In this document: one piece after another, positions 15,201-28,152 of the stretch
Position numbering within the stretch: the stretch's first letter is position 1
Layout: the number at the start of each line of letters is the position of its first letter
From: Chondrilla cf. caribensis
Taxonomy: Eukaryota > Porifera > Demospongiae > Chondrillida > Chondrillidae
Length of the DNA: 64,000 bases
Reading direction: 5' to 3'
Assembly (NCBI GenBank): GCA_964020155.1
Contig: OZ026556.1
Location: forward strand, 1-64,000
Program-made: the position numbers and the translations under genes
The notes under the pieces: model-generated
What the model was told of the DNA's origin: nothing
The model's database searches: none
The model's input: only the letters and a program-made list of their open reading frames with translations

Positions 15201-18200
15201 TGACATTTTTTGGGCTTGTCACCACGAGGCTTATAGCGCACTCAGGACAATCAGAATGCTTACCAAATTGTGTTGGTGAGTTAGGCATGGACACTAGGTA
15301 GCCCTTGGTGACCAGAAAAGAAATCTCAAATTGCTTAGGTGATCACCCAAGGCGTAATACACTTATAATATATGAACGTACATACAAAGTATATACATTC
15401 TATTATATGTGGCACTGGGGGGAAATTTTGGTCGACATCAGAATGCATCCTTCTTGCTATCAGAAGGTAGCTACCAGGTCCAAGAGTGGGTCTGTGCATT
15501 TGGATTTGAGCTATGATGCATCACGTGCACACAGGAGAGGCCGTGGTGACAAGACCAAAAATTGACATTTTTTGGGCTTGTCACCACGAGGCTTATAGCG
15601 CACTCAGGACAATCAGAATGTTTGCGAAATTGTGTTGGTGAGTTAGGCATGGACACTAGGTAGCCCTTGGTGACCAGAAAAGAAATCTCAAATTGTTTAG
15701 GTGATCACCCAAGGCGTAATACACTTATATATGAATCTACATACAAAGTATATACATTGGCAATAGGGGGAAATTTTGGTCGACATCAAAATGCATCCTT
15801 TTTGCTATCAGAAGGTAGCTACCAGGTCCAGGAGTGTGTCTGTGCATTTGGATTTGAGCTATGATGCATCACGTGCACACAGGAGAGGCCGTGGTGACAA
15901 GACCAAAAATTGACATTTTTTGGGCTTGTCACCACGAGGCTTATAGCGCACTCAGGACAATCAGAATGTTTGCGAAATTGTGTTGGTGAGTTAGGCATGG
16001 ACACTAGGTAGCCCTTGGTGACCAGAAAAGAAATCTCAAATTGTTTAGGTGATCACCACAAGGCGTAATACAGTTATATATGAACGTACATACAAAGTAT
16101 ATAAATTCTATTATATGTGGCACTGGGGGGAAATTTTGGTCGACATCAAAATGCATCCTTCTTGCTATCAGAAGGTAGCTACTAGGTCCAGGAGTGGGTC
16201 TGTGCATTTGGATTTGAGCTATGATGCATCACGTTGACACAGGAGAGGCCGTGGTGACAAGACCAAAAATTGACATTTTTTGGGCTTGTCACCACGAGGC
16301 TTATAGCGCACTCAGGACAATCAGAATGCTTGCGAAATTGTGTTGGTGAGTTAGGCATGGACACTAGGTAGCCCTTGGTGACCAGAAAAGAAATCTCAAA
16401 TTGCTTAGGTGATCACCCAAGGCGTAATACATGCATATATGAATCTACATACAAAGTATATACATTGGCAATAGGGGGAAATTTTGGTCGACATCAAAAT
16501 GCATCCTTTTTGCTATCAGAAGGTAGCTACCAGGTCCAGGAGTGTGTCTGTGCATTTGAATTTGAGCTATGATGCATCACGTGCACACAGGAGAGGCCGT
16601 GGTGACAAGACCAAAAATTGACATTTTTTGGGCTTGTCACCACGAGGCTTATAGCGCACTCAGGACAATCAGAATGCTTACCAAATTGTGTTGGTGAGTT
16701 AGGCATGGACACTAGGTAGCCCTTGGTGACCAGCAAAGAAATTTCAAATTGCTTAGGTGATCACCACAAGGCGTATTACACGCATATATGAATGTACATA
16801 CAAAGTATATACATTCTATTATATGCGGCATTGGGGGGGGAAATTTTGGTCGACATCAAAATGCATCCTTTTTGCTATCAGAAGGTAGCTACCAGGTCCA
16901 GGAGTGTGTCTGTGCATTTGGATTTGAGCTATGATGCATCACGTGCACACAGGAGAGGCCGTGGTGACAAGACCAAAAATTGACATTTTTTGGGCTTGTC
17001 ACCACGAGGCTTATAGCGCACTCAGGACAATCAGAATGCTTACCAAATTGTGTTGGTGAGTTAGGCATGGACACTAGGTAGCCCTTGGTGACCAGAAAAG
17101 AAATCTCAAATTGCTTAGGTGATCACCACAAGGCGTATTACACGCATATATGAATGTACATACAAAGTATATGTGGCACTGGGGGGAAATTTTGGTCGAC
17201 ATCAAAATGCATCCTTCTTGCTATCAGAAGGTAGCTACCAGGTCCAGGAGTGTGTCTGTGCAATCGGATTTGAGCTATGATGCATCACGTGCACACAGGA
17301 GAGGCCGTGGTGACAAGACCAAAAATTGACATTTTTTGGGCTTGTCACCACGAGGCTTATAGCGCACTCAGGACAATCAGAATGCTTACCAAATTGTGTT
17401 GGTGAGTTAGGCATGGACACTAGGTAGCCCTTGGTGACCAGAAAAGAAATCTCAAATTGTTTAGGTGATCACCCAAGGCGTAATACATGCATATATGAAT
17501 CTACATACAAAGTATATACATTGGCAATATGGGGGAAATTTTGGTCGACATCAAAATGCAACTTTTTGCTATCAGAAGGTAGCTACCAGGTCCAGGAGTG
17601 TGTCTGTGCATTTTGATTTGAGCTATGATGCATCACGTGCACACAGGAGAGGCCGTGGTGACAAGACCAAAAATTGACATTTTTTGGGCTTGTCACCACG
17701 AGGCTTATAGCGCACTCAGGACAATCAGAATGCTTGCGAAATTGTGTTGGTGAGTTAGGCATGGACACTAGGTAGCCCTTGGTGACCAGAAAAGAAATCT
17801 CAAATTGCTTAGGTGATCACCACAAGGCGTATTACACGCATATATGAATGTACATACAAAGTATATACATTCTATTATATGTGGCACTGGGGGGGAAATT
17901 TTGGTCAACATCAAAATGCATCCTTTTTGCTATCAGAAGGTAGCTACCAGGTCCAGGAGTGTGTCTGTGCATTTGGATTTCAGCTATGATGCATCACGTG
18001 CACACAGGAGAGGCCGTGGTGACAAGACCAAAAATTGACATTTTTTGGGCTTGTCACCACGAGGCTTATAGCGCACTCAGGACAATCAGAATGCTTACCA
18101 AATTGTGTTGGTGAGTTAGGCATGGACACTAGGTAGCCCTTGGTGACCAGAAAAGAAATCTCAAATTGCTTAGGTGATCACCACAAGGCGTATTACACGC

Positions 18201-20848
18201 ATATATGAATGTACATACAAAGTATATGTGGCACTGGGGGGAAATTTTGGTCGACATCAAAATGCAACTTTTTGCTATCAGAAGGTAGCTACCAGGTCCA
18301 GGAGTGTGTCTGTGCAATCGGATTTGAGCTATGATTCATCACGTGCACACAGGAGAGGCCGTGGTGACAAGACCAAAAATTGACATTTTTTGGGCTTGTC
18401 ACCACGAGGCTTATAGCGCACTCAGGACAATCAGAATGCTTGCGAAATTGTGTTGGTGAGTTAGGCATGGACACTAGGTAGCCCTTGGTGACCAGAAAAG
18501 AAATCTCAAATTGCTTAGGTGATCACCACAAGGCGTATTACACGCATATATGAATGTACATACAAAGTATATACATTCTATTATATGTGGCACTGGGGGG
18601 AAATTTGGTCGACATCAAAATGCATCCTTTTTGCTATCAGAAGGTAGCTACCAGGTCCAGGAGTGTGTCTGTGCAATCGGATTTGAGCTATGATGCATCA
18701 CGTGCACACAGGAGAGGCCGTGGTGACAAGACCAAAAATTGACATTTTTTGGGCTTGTCACCACGAGGCTTATAGCGCACTCAGGACAATCAGAATGCTT
18801 GCGAAATTGTGTTGGTGAGTTAGGCATGGACACTAGGTAGCCCTTGGTGACCAGAAAAGAAATCTCAAATTGCTTAGGTGATCACCACAAGGCGTAATAC
18901 ACGCATATATGAATCTACATACAAAGTATATACATTGGCAATAGGGGGAAATTTTGGTCGACACCAAAATGCATCCTTTTTGCTATCAGAAGGTAGCTAC
19001 CAGGTCCAGGAGTGTGTCTGTGCATTTGGATTTGAGCTATGATGCATCACGTGCACACAGGAGAGGCCGTGGTGACAAGACCAAAAATTGACATTTTTTG
19101 GGCTTGTCACCACGAGGCTTATAGCGCACTCAGGACAATCAGAATGCTTACCAAATTGTGTTGGTGAGTTAGGCATGGACACTAGGTAGCCCTTGGTGAC
19201 CAGAAAAGAAATCTCAAATTGCTTAGGTGATCACCACAAGGCGTATTACACGCATATATGAATGTACATACAAAGTATATGTGGCACTGGGGGGAAATTT
19301 TGGTCGACATCAAAATGCATCCTTCTTGCTATCAGAAGGTAGCTACCAGGTCCAGGAGTGTGTCTGTGCAATCGGATTTGAGCTATGATGCATCACGTGC
19401 ACACAGGAGAGGCCGTGGTGACAAGACCAAAAATTGACATTTTTTGGGCTTGTCACCACGAGGCTTATAGCGCACTCAGGACAATCAGAATGCTTGCGAA
19501 ATTGTGTTGGTGAGTTAGGCATGGACACTAGGTAGCCCTTGGTGACCAGAAAAGAAATCTCAAATTGCTTAGGTGATCACCACAAGGCGTATTACACGCA
19601 TATATGAATGTACATACAAAGTATATACATTCTATTATATGTGGCACTGGGGGGAAATTTGGTTGACATCAAAATGCATCCTTTTTGCTATCAGAAGGTA
19701 GCTACCAGGTCCAGGAGTGTGTCTGTGCAATCGGATTTGAGCTATGATGCATCACGTGCACACAGGAGAGGCCGTGGTGACAAGACCAAAAATTGACATT
19801 TTTTGGGCTTGTCACCACGACGCTTATAGCGCACTCAGGACAATCAGAATGCTTGCGAAATTGTGTTGGTGAGTTAGGCATGGACACTAGGTAGCCCTTG
19901 GTGACCAGAAAAGAAATCTCAAATTGCTTAGGTGATCACCACAAGGCGTATTACACGCATATATGAATGTACATACAAAGTATATACATTCTATTATATG
20001 TGGCACTGGGGGGAAATTTGGTCGACATCAAAATGCATCCTTTTTGCTATCAGAAGGTAGCTACCAGGTCCAGGAGTGTGTCTGTGCATTTGGATTTGAG
20101 CTATGATGCATCACGTGCACACAGGAGAGGCCGTGGTGACAAGACCAAAAATTGACATTTTTTGGGCTTGTCACCACGAGACTTATAGCGCACTCAGGAC
20201 AATCAGAATTCTTGCGAAATTGTGTTGGTGAGTTAGGCATGGACACTAGGTAGCCCTTGGTGACCAGAAAAGAAATCTCAAATTGCTTAGGTGATCACCC
20301 AAGGCGTAATACACGCATATATGAATCTACATACAAAGTATATACATTGGCAATAGGGGGAAATTTTGGTCGACATCAAAATGCAACTTTTTGCTATCAG
20401 AAGGTAGCTACTAGGTCCAGGAGTGTGTCTGTGCATTTGGATTTGAGCTATGATGCATCACGTGCACACAGGAGAGGCCGTGGTGACAAGACCAAAAATT
20501 GACATTTTTTGGGCTTGTCACCACGAGGCTTATAGCGCACTCAGGACAATCAGAATGCTTACCAAATTGTGTTGGTGAGTTAGGCATGGACACTAGGTAG
20601 CCCTTGGTGACCAGAAAAGAAATCTCAAATTGCTTAGGTGATCACCCAAGGCATAATAAACTTATATATGAATCTACATTCAAAGTATATACATTGGCAA
20701 TAGGGGGAAATTTTGGTTGACATCAAAATGCATCCTTTTTGCTATCAGAAGGTAACTACCAGGTCCAGGAGTGTGTCTGTGCAATAGGATTTGAGCTATG
20801 ATGCATCATGTGCACACAGGAGAGGCCGTGGTGACAACTCCAAAAATT
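6206..20848. repeat. Sat1: ~350-bp satellite array, ~41 units
   Basis: A unit of about 347-360 bases repeats head to tail roughly 41 times, judged from recurrences of a TTAGGCATGGACACTAGG marker between 6480 and 20600. Units fall into two length classes, about 348 and 359 bases. They differ in one internal segment that reads either GGCAATAGGGGG or CTATTATATGTGGCACTGGGG. Every unit carries a perfect GGTGATCACC palindrome, a TGATGCATCA palindrome, and a long hairpin with 12-base arms CGTGGTGACAAG and CTTGTCACCACG closing on a TGAC loop. Short open frames recur in each unit on both strands but match no family I know. They shift and break between units, so I do not call genes. Confidence 0.96.
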
Positions 20849-22510
20849 ACATACATGGAAAAAATATTAAGCACCTTCCAATGTAGTTGGGGTTACGGGT
20901 CACCTATTGAGATGGGAATTGTTTCAGAAGTTAGTTCACGTCCCTAGCTAGGTCTGTCTAAAATATCAAGTTGACATGTTTTCTCTCTCACGAGCTATGA
21001 AAAAAGGTGCTCAGCGTTTTCTCTCCTATACTCACGCCCCCTCCCCCATGACCTTGTCACCTATTGAGATGAGAATTGTTTCAGAAGTTAGTTCACGTCC
21101 CCAGCTAGGTCTGTCTGAAATATCAAGTTGACATGCCCCCTCTCTCATGAGCTATGCAGAAAGGTGCTTAGCGTTTTATCTCCTATACTCTCCCATACAT
21201 TAAAAAAGTATTAAGCACCTTCCAATGTAACTGGGGTTAAAGGTCACCTATTGAGATGAGAATTGTTTCAGAAGTTAGTTCACGTCCCTAGCTAGGTCTG
21301 TCTAAATTATCAAGTTGACACGCCCCCTCCCCATTAGCTATGCAGATAGGTGCTTAGCGTTTTATCTCCTATACTCTCCCATACATTGAAAAAATAATAA
21401 AGCACCTTCCAATGTAGTTGGAGTTACGGGTCACCTATTGAGATGGGAATTGTTTCAGAAGTTAGTTCACATCCCCAGCTAGGTCTGTCTGAAATATTAA
21501 GTTGACTAGTCCCCTCCCCCATGAGCTATGCAAAAATGTGCTAAGCGTTTTATCTCCTATACTCTCCCATACATTGAAAAAATATTAAGCACCTTCCAAT
21601 GTAGTTGGAGTTACGGGTCACCTATTGAGATGGGAATTGTTTCAGAAGTTAGTTCACGTCCCTAGCTAGGTCTGTCTGAAATATCAAGTTGACACGCCCC
21701 CTCCCCCATGAACTATGCAAAAAGGTGCTTAGCATTTTTCTCTCCTATACTCTCCCATACATTGAAAAAATATTAAACACCTTCCAATGTAGTTGGAGTT
21801 ACGGGTCACCTATTGAGATGGGAATTGTTTCAGAAGTTAGTTCACGTCCCCAGCTAGGTCTGTCTGAAATATCAAGTTGACACGCCCCCTCCCCCATGAG
21901 CTATGCAAAAAGGTGCTTAGCGTTTTCTCTCCTATACTCTCCCATACATTGAAAAAATATTAAGCACCTTCCAATGTAGTTGGGGTTACGGGTCACTTAT
22001 TGAGATGGGAATTGTTTCAGAAGTTAGTTCACGTCCCTAGCTAGGTCTGTCTGAAATATCAAGTTGACACGCCCCCTCTCTCATGAGCTATGAAAAAAGG
22101 TGCTTAGCGTTTTATCTCCTATACTCTCCCATACATTGAAAAAAAATATTAAGCACCTTCCAATGTAACTGGGGTTAAGGGTCACCTATTGAGATGGGAA
22201 TTGTTTCAGAAGTTAGTTCACATCCCTAGCTAGGTGTGTCTAAAATATCAAGTTGACACGCCCCCTCTCTCATGAGCTATGAAAAAAAGTGCTTAGCGTT
22301 TTCTCTCCTATACTCTCCCATACATTGAAAAAAAAAATAAACACCTTCCAATGTAGTTGGAGTTACGGGTCACCTATTGAGATGGGAATTGTTTCAAACG
22401 TTAGTTCACATCCCCAGCTAGGTCTGTCTGAAATATCAAGTTGACACGCCCCCTCCCCCATGAGCTATGCAAAAAGGTGCTTAGCGTTTTATCTCCTATA
22501 CTCTCCCATA
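20849..22510. repeat. Sat2: ~186-bp satellite array A, 9 units
   Basis: Nine copies of a unit of about 186-190 bases (the first shortened to about 156). The landmarks are CACCTATTGAGATG, AGCTAGGTCTGTCT, a C-rich CGCCCCCTCCCCCATGAG stretch and TCTCCCATACATTG. Copies differ by scattered substitutions and small indels, so this array is older or less homogenised than the 51-bp satellite. It begins exactly at the loop of the Sat1 hairpin and ends in a TACAC overlap with Sat1. Confidence 0.93.
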
Positions 22511-22965
22511 CACGCATATATGAATGTACATACAAAGTATATACTTTCTATTATATGTGGCACTGGGGGGGACTTTGGTCGTCATCAAAATGCATCCTTT
22601 TTGCTATCAGAAGGTAGCTACTAGGTCCAGGAGTGTGTCTGTACATTCGGATTTGAGCTATGATGCATCACGTGCACACACGAGAGGCTGTGGTGACAAC
22701 TCAAAAAATTGACATTTTTTGGCTTGTCACCACGAGACGTATAGCGCACTCAGGACAATCAGAATGTTTCCGAAATTGTGTTGGTGAGTTTGGCATGGAC
22801 ACTGGGTAGCCCTTGGTGACCAGCCAAGAAATCTCAAATTGCTTAGGTGATCACCACATGTGGCATATGGGCACTGGGGGAATTTTTGGTCGACATCAAA
22901 ATGCATCTTTTTTGTTATCAGAAGGACTGTACTAGGTCAAGGAGTGTGTCTGTGCATTCGTATTT
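22511..22965. repeat. Sat1 fragment (~1.3 degenerate units)
   Basis: The sequence resumes Sat1 at its GCATATATGAATG segment, runs through one diverged unit, then has a deletion near 22855-22865 (GATCACCACATGTGGCATATGG) that removes part of the next unit. It ends where the cysteine-synthase first-exon remnant begins. Confidence 0.85.
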
Positions 22966-22991
22966 CTCAAAGTTTCTGAGAAGATGGCCCT
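22966..22991 (-). pseudogene. First-exon remnant of cysteine-synthase-like copy D
   Basis: Aligned by eye with the first exon of the full-length copy (start codon at 36704), this is the same MAVFS-encoding start region on the minus strand. Here the ATG has become AGG. The body of the gene, expected at lower coordinates, is absent and Sat1/Sat2 arrays lie there instead. The promoter-side sequence at 22992-24320 is intact and nearly identical to the other copies. Confidence 0.6.
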
Positions 22992-24900
22992 GCTGGTGTC
23001 AGAAGGAAAGGGGGTCACTTACACCTATGACACCAGTGGGAATTACAAAATGGCATGTGCCGGTTGACGAGATATGTACCTAAATACCTGACCCATCGTA
23101 GTATAATGCGGTGTGCTAGATTTGGTATACATAATATAACTTATTGTGTTGACATTGTGATAATAGATTATTGTAAAACAGGTACTGGCAATAGTTCTAT
23201 TTTGATGTGTGTGTTTGCAGTGCTACACAGAACTATTAATTTTGCATGTGGAGGTCTGTCTTGTTTCCCACCAGAACAAGTGGTACTCTGAGAGCAGATG
23301 TAATACTTGAGTATGATAATCACAGTGGATCACATAATGATGTACTCACTGGTTACTACCGGTCATGTCCAGTATCTTGTCATGAATGATCTTCACTACT
23401 TCAAAACTGAACACAAAGCAAGTGAACATATTCTATCAGTTAATATACCTCAACCCATACCCTACACAACCACACCTCGAAGATGCAATTTGGTAATATC
23501 TTCTCTTTGGAGAGGAATACTGCTATGTCCCTTACAGTGTTCGCGCATTCTCCGACGAAGTTTCTATCACAGGAAAGCAATAATGCACATACAGTCTGGA
23601 ATACAGGAAACTTGACATACCCTCGGGTTTTATAGTATTAAAAACAGAAGACTTTGTAAAGCTCCCTTGCCGTAGCTACGAGCTACGTAGCTCCACCATC
23701 TTCGAGTATATTCGAATGTAGGAAATACTGCAGCATCATATAATATGCATTCCTACGCGTAACCACTACAGTGAATTTATATTATTTCTATTGTGCGAAC
23801 AAAATGGCCGATTTCAAAACGCCGACAATTAGGATTTGGGCTAGAATTTGAGCGCAAAGACTTCAACGAGCTTTAAATCTTCACCGAAGGTTCTTCTAAA
23901 CCTATTAGAGACGATCAAGTGATTCGAGTGCCTGTGGGTGGCCTATTCTCCGAATTGAACATTGAGGGCAACTTTAAATAGCGCAGATAATAACAATAAA
24001 ATAGATAGGTCACGGTGGCGGGGTGGTCAGGTGACACGACTCTAGGCTCCAGGTCGCGGGTTCGAATCCTCAAAAGGACGGTTTTTTTCTCTGAAAAAAA
24101 ATAGCTCACTTCCTGGTGGTCAGTCGCATACTCTCTACAAAGAACCGTAGGGGGGAGCTTTGGGACTCGCGGCTGACCTCCCAGCTAGAATAGTGTCTTC
24201 TGCATTCGTGGAATGACGCAAGTACACAGTATCTGTGGAAAGTCCCTGTAAAGCTCTCCATATATAGGTGTCTTTGACCCTGAGTGGGTGACTTTTTTAT
24301 TAATTACAATTTCTTCATTTCATTAATGTGATCATTATAATACAGTATTTTGATACTTGAACAAATTATGGACAACATAAGGTTGGAAAGAGTGAAAGCT
24401 ATTGCTACACCCACATACTACCATTTTAACTAATATTTATTATGTAATTATGTGTTTATTTTAATTGTCAATAACGAGTATCTTTGGCCTAAATAAGTAT
24501 ACCCAACTTAACCTAAGTGACAGTCGATTAGAACAGAGGGAATGGGTATTTCCTGTGAATGTGTAAAAGGGGTGGGTCCTGTATTGATGTTACGGCGTTA
24601 AAATCAAGATGCTGATTGTCCCACATGTAGTTAAATTTGATATTAATTTTTACAAAGCCAAAAGGTTTCAAAATGAAAGTATGTCAGTCACCTTTATCAG
24701 TTTGGAACACTTACGTATGTTTGCAAAAATTTCAATTGAGGAATAATATGACTGAATCAACTTTTTACATTTTATTAATAAGTAGAATGGTAAATTCAAA
24801 AGTTCTCAATTCTTGTTACTGTCAATGCAAAGAACTGTGATATTTCTCTGGAAGTGTTTGGAGAAGACCTGCAGGAAGGCAAGAGCAGAGCATTCACATT
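22992..24900 (-). repeat. Duplicated promoter/intergenic block, copy D
   Basis: About 1.9 kb that recurs nearly base for base at 32842-34698, with shorter versions at 29993-31391 and 36890-37885. Relative to the minus-strand cysteine-synthase-like genes it is 5' flank (to about 24320) plus the intergenic stretch before the last exon of the next copy. A 102-residue plus-strand frame (23307-23615) is kept in most copies, but it resembles nothing I know and lies in the promoter region, so I do not call it a gene. A tRNA-like Pol III unit sits inside at 24008-24088. Confidence 0.85.
24008..24088 (+). mobile_element. tRNA-Leu(UAG)-derived SINE head, copy 1
   Basis: The sequence contains a perfect B-box (GGTTCGAATCC) preceded by an A-box-like TGGCGGGGTGGTCAGG, and it ends in a run of seven T, a Pol III terminator. 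The anticodon-arm stretch CTAGGCTCCAG closely matches the same region of animal tRNA-Leu(UAG) as I remember it. The long variable arm is missing and the T-stem pairs only partly, so a functional tRNA is unlikely. A tRNA-derived SINE or tRNA pseudogene fits better. The element has been copied with the surrounding duplicated block rather than by four separate insertions. Confidence 0.6.
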
Positions 24901-25072
24901 TTACATACCAGCTACAGGTATGCACCTAGTGACCCTCTCACTTCGGTCCTTCAATACTGTCCTACTAAACAGTTTGGAGAAGTACCTCTGGAGAGTTAAA
25001 AATATATTCACATCGATTTGACTATTTCAGTGCACACTGCTGACCTGTCCTGAATCACACAAGCAAGTGACA

Positions 25073-28000
25073 TCAAAATGCATCCTTTCTGCTATCAGAA
25101 GGTAGCTAGCAGGTACAGGAGTGTGTCTGTGCACTCGGATTGGAGCTATGATGCATCACGTCCACAAAGGAGAGGCCGTGGTGACAACTCAAAAAATTGA
25201 CATTCTTTGGCTTGTCACCACGAGGCTTATAGCGCACTCAGGACAATCAGAATGCTTACCAAATTGTGTTGGTGAGTTAGGCATGGACACTAGGTAGCCC
25301 TTGGTGACCAGCAAAGAAATCTCAAATTGATTAGTGATCACCCAAGGCGTAATACACTTATATATGAATCTACATTCAAAGTATATACATTGGCAATAGG
25401 GGGAAATTTTGGTCGACATCAAAATGCAACTTTTTGCTATCAGAAGGTAGCTACCAGGTCCAGGAGTGTGTCTGTGCATTTTGATTTGAGCTATGATGCA
25501 TCACGTGCACACAGGAGAGGCCGTGGTGACAAGACCAAAAATTGACATTTTTTGGGCTTGTCACCACGAGGCTTATAACGCACTCAGGACAATCAGAATG
25601 CTTGCGAAATTGTGTTGGTGAGTTTAGTATGGACACTGGGTAGCCCTTGGTGAACAGAAAAGAAATCTCAAATTGCTTAGGTGATCACCACAAGGCGTAT
25701 CACATTTACATATGAATGTACATACAAAGTATATACATTCTATTATATGTGGCACTGGGGGGAAATTTTGGTCGACATCAAAATGCAACTTTTTGCTATC
25801 AGAAGGTAGCTACCAGGTCCAGGAGTGTGTTTGTGCATTTGGATTTGAGCTATGATGCATCACGTGCACACAGGAGAGGCCGTGGTGACAAGACCAAAAA
25901 TTGACATTTTTTGGGCTTGTCACCACGAGGCTTATAGCGCACTCAGGACAATCAGAATGCTTACCAAATTGTGTTGGTGAGTTAGGCATGGACACTAGGT
26001 AGCCCTTGGTGACCAGCAAAGAAATCTCAAATTGCTTAGGTGATCACCACAAGGCGTAATACACTTATATATGAATCTACATACAAAGTATATGCATTGG
26101 CAAAAGGGGGAAATTTTGGTCGACATCAAAATGCATCCTTTTTGCTATCAGAAGGTAGCTACCAGGTCCAGGAGTGTGTTTGTGCATTTGGATTTGAGCT
26201 ATGATGCATCACGTGCACACAGGAGAGGCCGTGGTGACAAGACCAAAAATTGACATTTTTTGGGCTTGTCACCACGAGGCTTATAGCGCACTCAGGACAA
26301 TCAGAATGCTTGCGAAATTGTGTTGGTGAGTTAGGCATGGACACTAGGTAGCCCTTGGTGACCAGAAAAGAAATCTCAAATTGCTTAGGTGATCACCCAA
26401 GACGTAATACATGCATATATGAATCTACATACAAAGTATGTACATTGGCAATAGGGGGAAATTTTGGTCGATATCAAAATGCATCTTTTTTGCTATCAGA
26501 AGGTAGCTACCAGGTTCAGGAGTGTGTCTGTGCATTTGGATTTGAGCTATGATGCATCACGTGCACACAGGAGAGGCCGTGGTGACAAGACCAAAAATTG
26601 ACATTTTTTGGGCTTGTCACCACGAGGCTTATAGCGCACTCAGGACAATCAGAATGCTTACCAAATTGTGTTGGTGAGTTAGGCATGGACACTAGGTAGC
26701 CCTTGGTGACCAGCAAAGAAATCTCAAATTGCTTAGGTGATCACCACAAGGCGTAATACACTTATATATGAATCTACATACAAAGTATATGCATTGGCAA
26801 AAGGGGGAAATTTTGGTCGACATCAAAATGCAACTTTTTGCTATCAGAAGGTAGCTACCAGGTCCAGGAGTGTGTCTGTGCATTTGGATTTCAGCTATGA
26901 TGCATCACGTGCACACAGGAGAGGCCGTGGTGACAAGACCAAAAATTGACATTTTTTGGGCTTGTCACCACGAGGCTTATAGTGCACTCAGGACAATCAG
27001 AATGCTTGCGAAATTGTGTTGGTGAGTTAGGCATGGACACTAGGTAGCCCTTGGTGACCAGCAAAGAGATCTCAAATTGCTTAGGTGATCACCACAAGGC
27101 GTATTACACGCATATATGAATGTACATACAAAGTATGTACATTCTATTATATGTGGCACTGGGGGGAAATTTTGGTCAATATCAAAATGCATCCTTTTTG
27201 CTATCAGAAGGTAGCTACTAGGTCCAGGAGTGTGTCTGTGAATTCAGATTTCAGCTATGATGCATCACGTGCACACAGGAGAGGCCGTGGTGACAACTCA
27301 AAAAATTGACATTTTTTGGCTTGTCACCACGAGGCTCATAGCGCACTCAGGACAATCAGAATGCTTACGAAATTGTGTTGGTGAGTTAGGCATGGACACT
27401 AGGTAGCCCTTGGTGACCAGAAAAGAAATCTCAAATTGCTTAGGTGATCACCACAAGGCGTATTACACGCATATATGAATGTACATACAAAGTATATACA
27501 TTCTATTATATGTGGCACCGGGGGGGAAATTTTGGTTGACATCAAAATGCATCCTTTTTGCTATCAGAAGGTAGCTACCAGGTCCAGGAGTGTGTCTGTG
27601 CATTTGGATTTGAGCTATGATGCATCACGTGCATACAGGAGAGGCCGTGGTGACAACTTAAAAAATTGACATCTTTTGGCTTGTCACCACAAGGCTTATA
27701 GCGCACTCAGGACAATCAGAATGCTTACGAAATTGTGTTGGAGAGTTTGGTATGGATACTAGGTAGCCCTTGGTGACCAGAAAAGAAATCTCAAATTGCT
27801 TAGGTGATCACCACAAGGCGTATTATACACATATATGAATGTACATACACAGTATATACATTCTATTATATGTGGCACTAGGGGGAAATTTTGGTCCACA
27901 TCAAAATGCATCCTTTTTGCTATCAGAAGGTAGCTACCAGGTCCAGGAGTGTGTCTGTGAATTCGGATTTGAGCTATGATGCATCATGTGCACACAGGAG

Positions 28001-28152
28001 AGGCCATGGTGACAACTCAAAAAAATTGACATTTTTTGGCTTGTCACCACGAGGCTTATAGCGCACTCAGGACAATCAGAATGCTTACGAAATTGTGTTG
28101 GTGAGTTAGGCATGGACACTAGGTAGCCCTTGGTGACCAGACAAGAAATCGT
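25073..28152. repeat. Sat1 array inside copy C (~9 units)
   Basis: Nine recurrences of the Sat1 marker between 25276 and 28110, with both length classes present. The distal units (27300 onward) are more diverged and carry an ACTCAAAAAATTGAC variant of the hairpin arm. The array begins inside exon 12 of a cysteine-synthase-like copy. Confidence 0.93.

Noticed and set aside
6495..20593. Dozens of 60-85 residue open frames in Sat1, on both strands (for example MSMPNSPTQF...)
   Set aside because: They recur once per unit, are broken or shifted in many units and match no known family. They are consequences of the satellite.
6206..22510. CRISPR-like array
   Set aside because: The repeats are long and contiguous with no unique spacers, no cas genes are present, and the surroundings are clearly eukaryotic.
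23307..23615. A 102-residue plus-strand frame kept in the promoter blocks
   Set aside because: Its preservation is explained by the near-identity of the duplicated blocks. It has no recognisable domain and is antisense in the 5' flank of the cysteine-synthase-like genes.
24008..24088. A functional tRNA gene
   Set aside because: The B-box and terminator are good, but the T-stem mispairs, the acceptor ends do not pair and the Leu variable arm is missing. A SINE head or pseudogene fits better.
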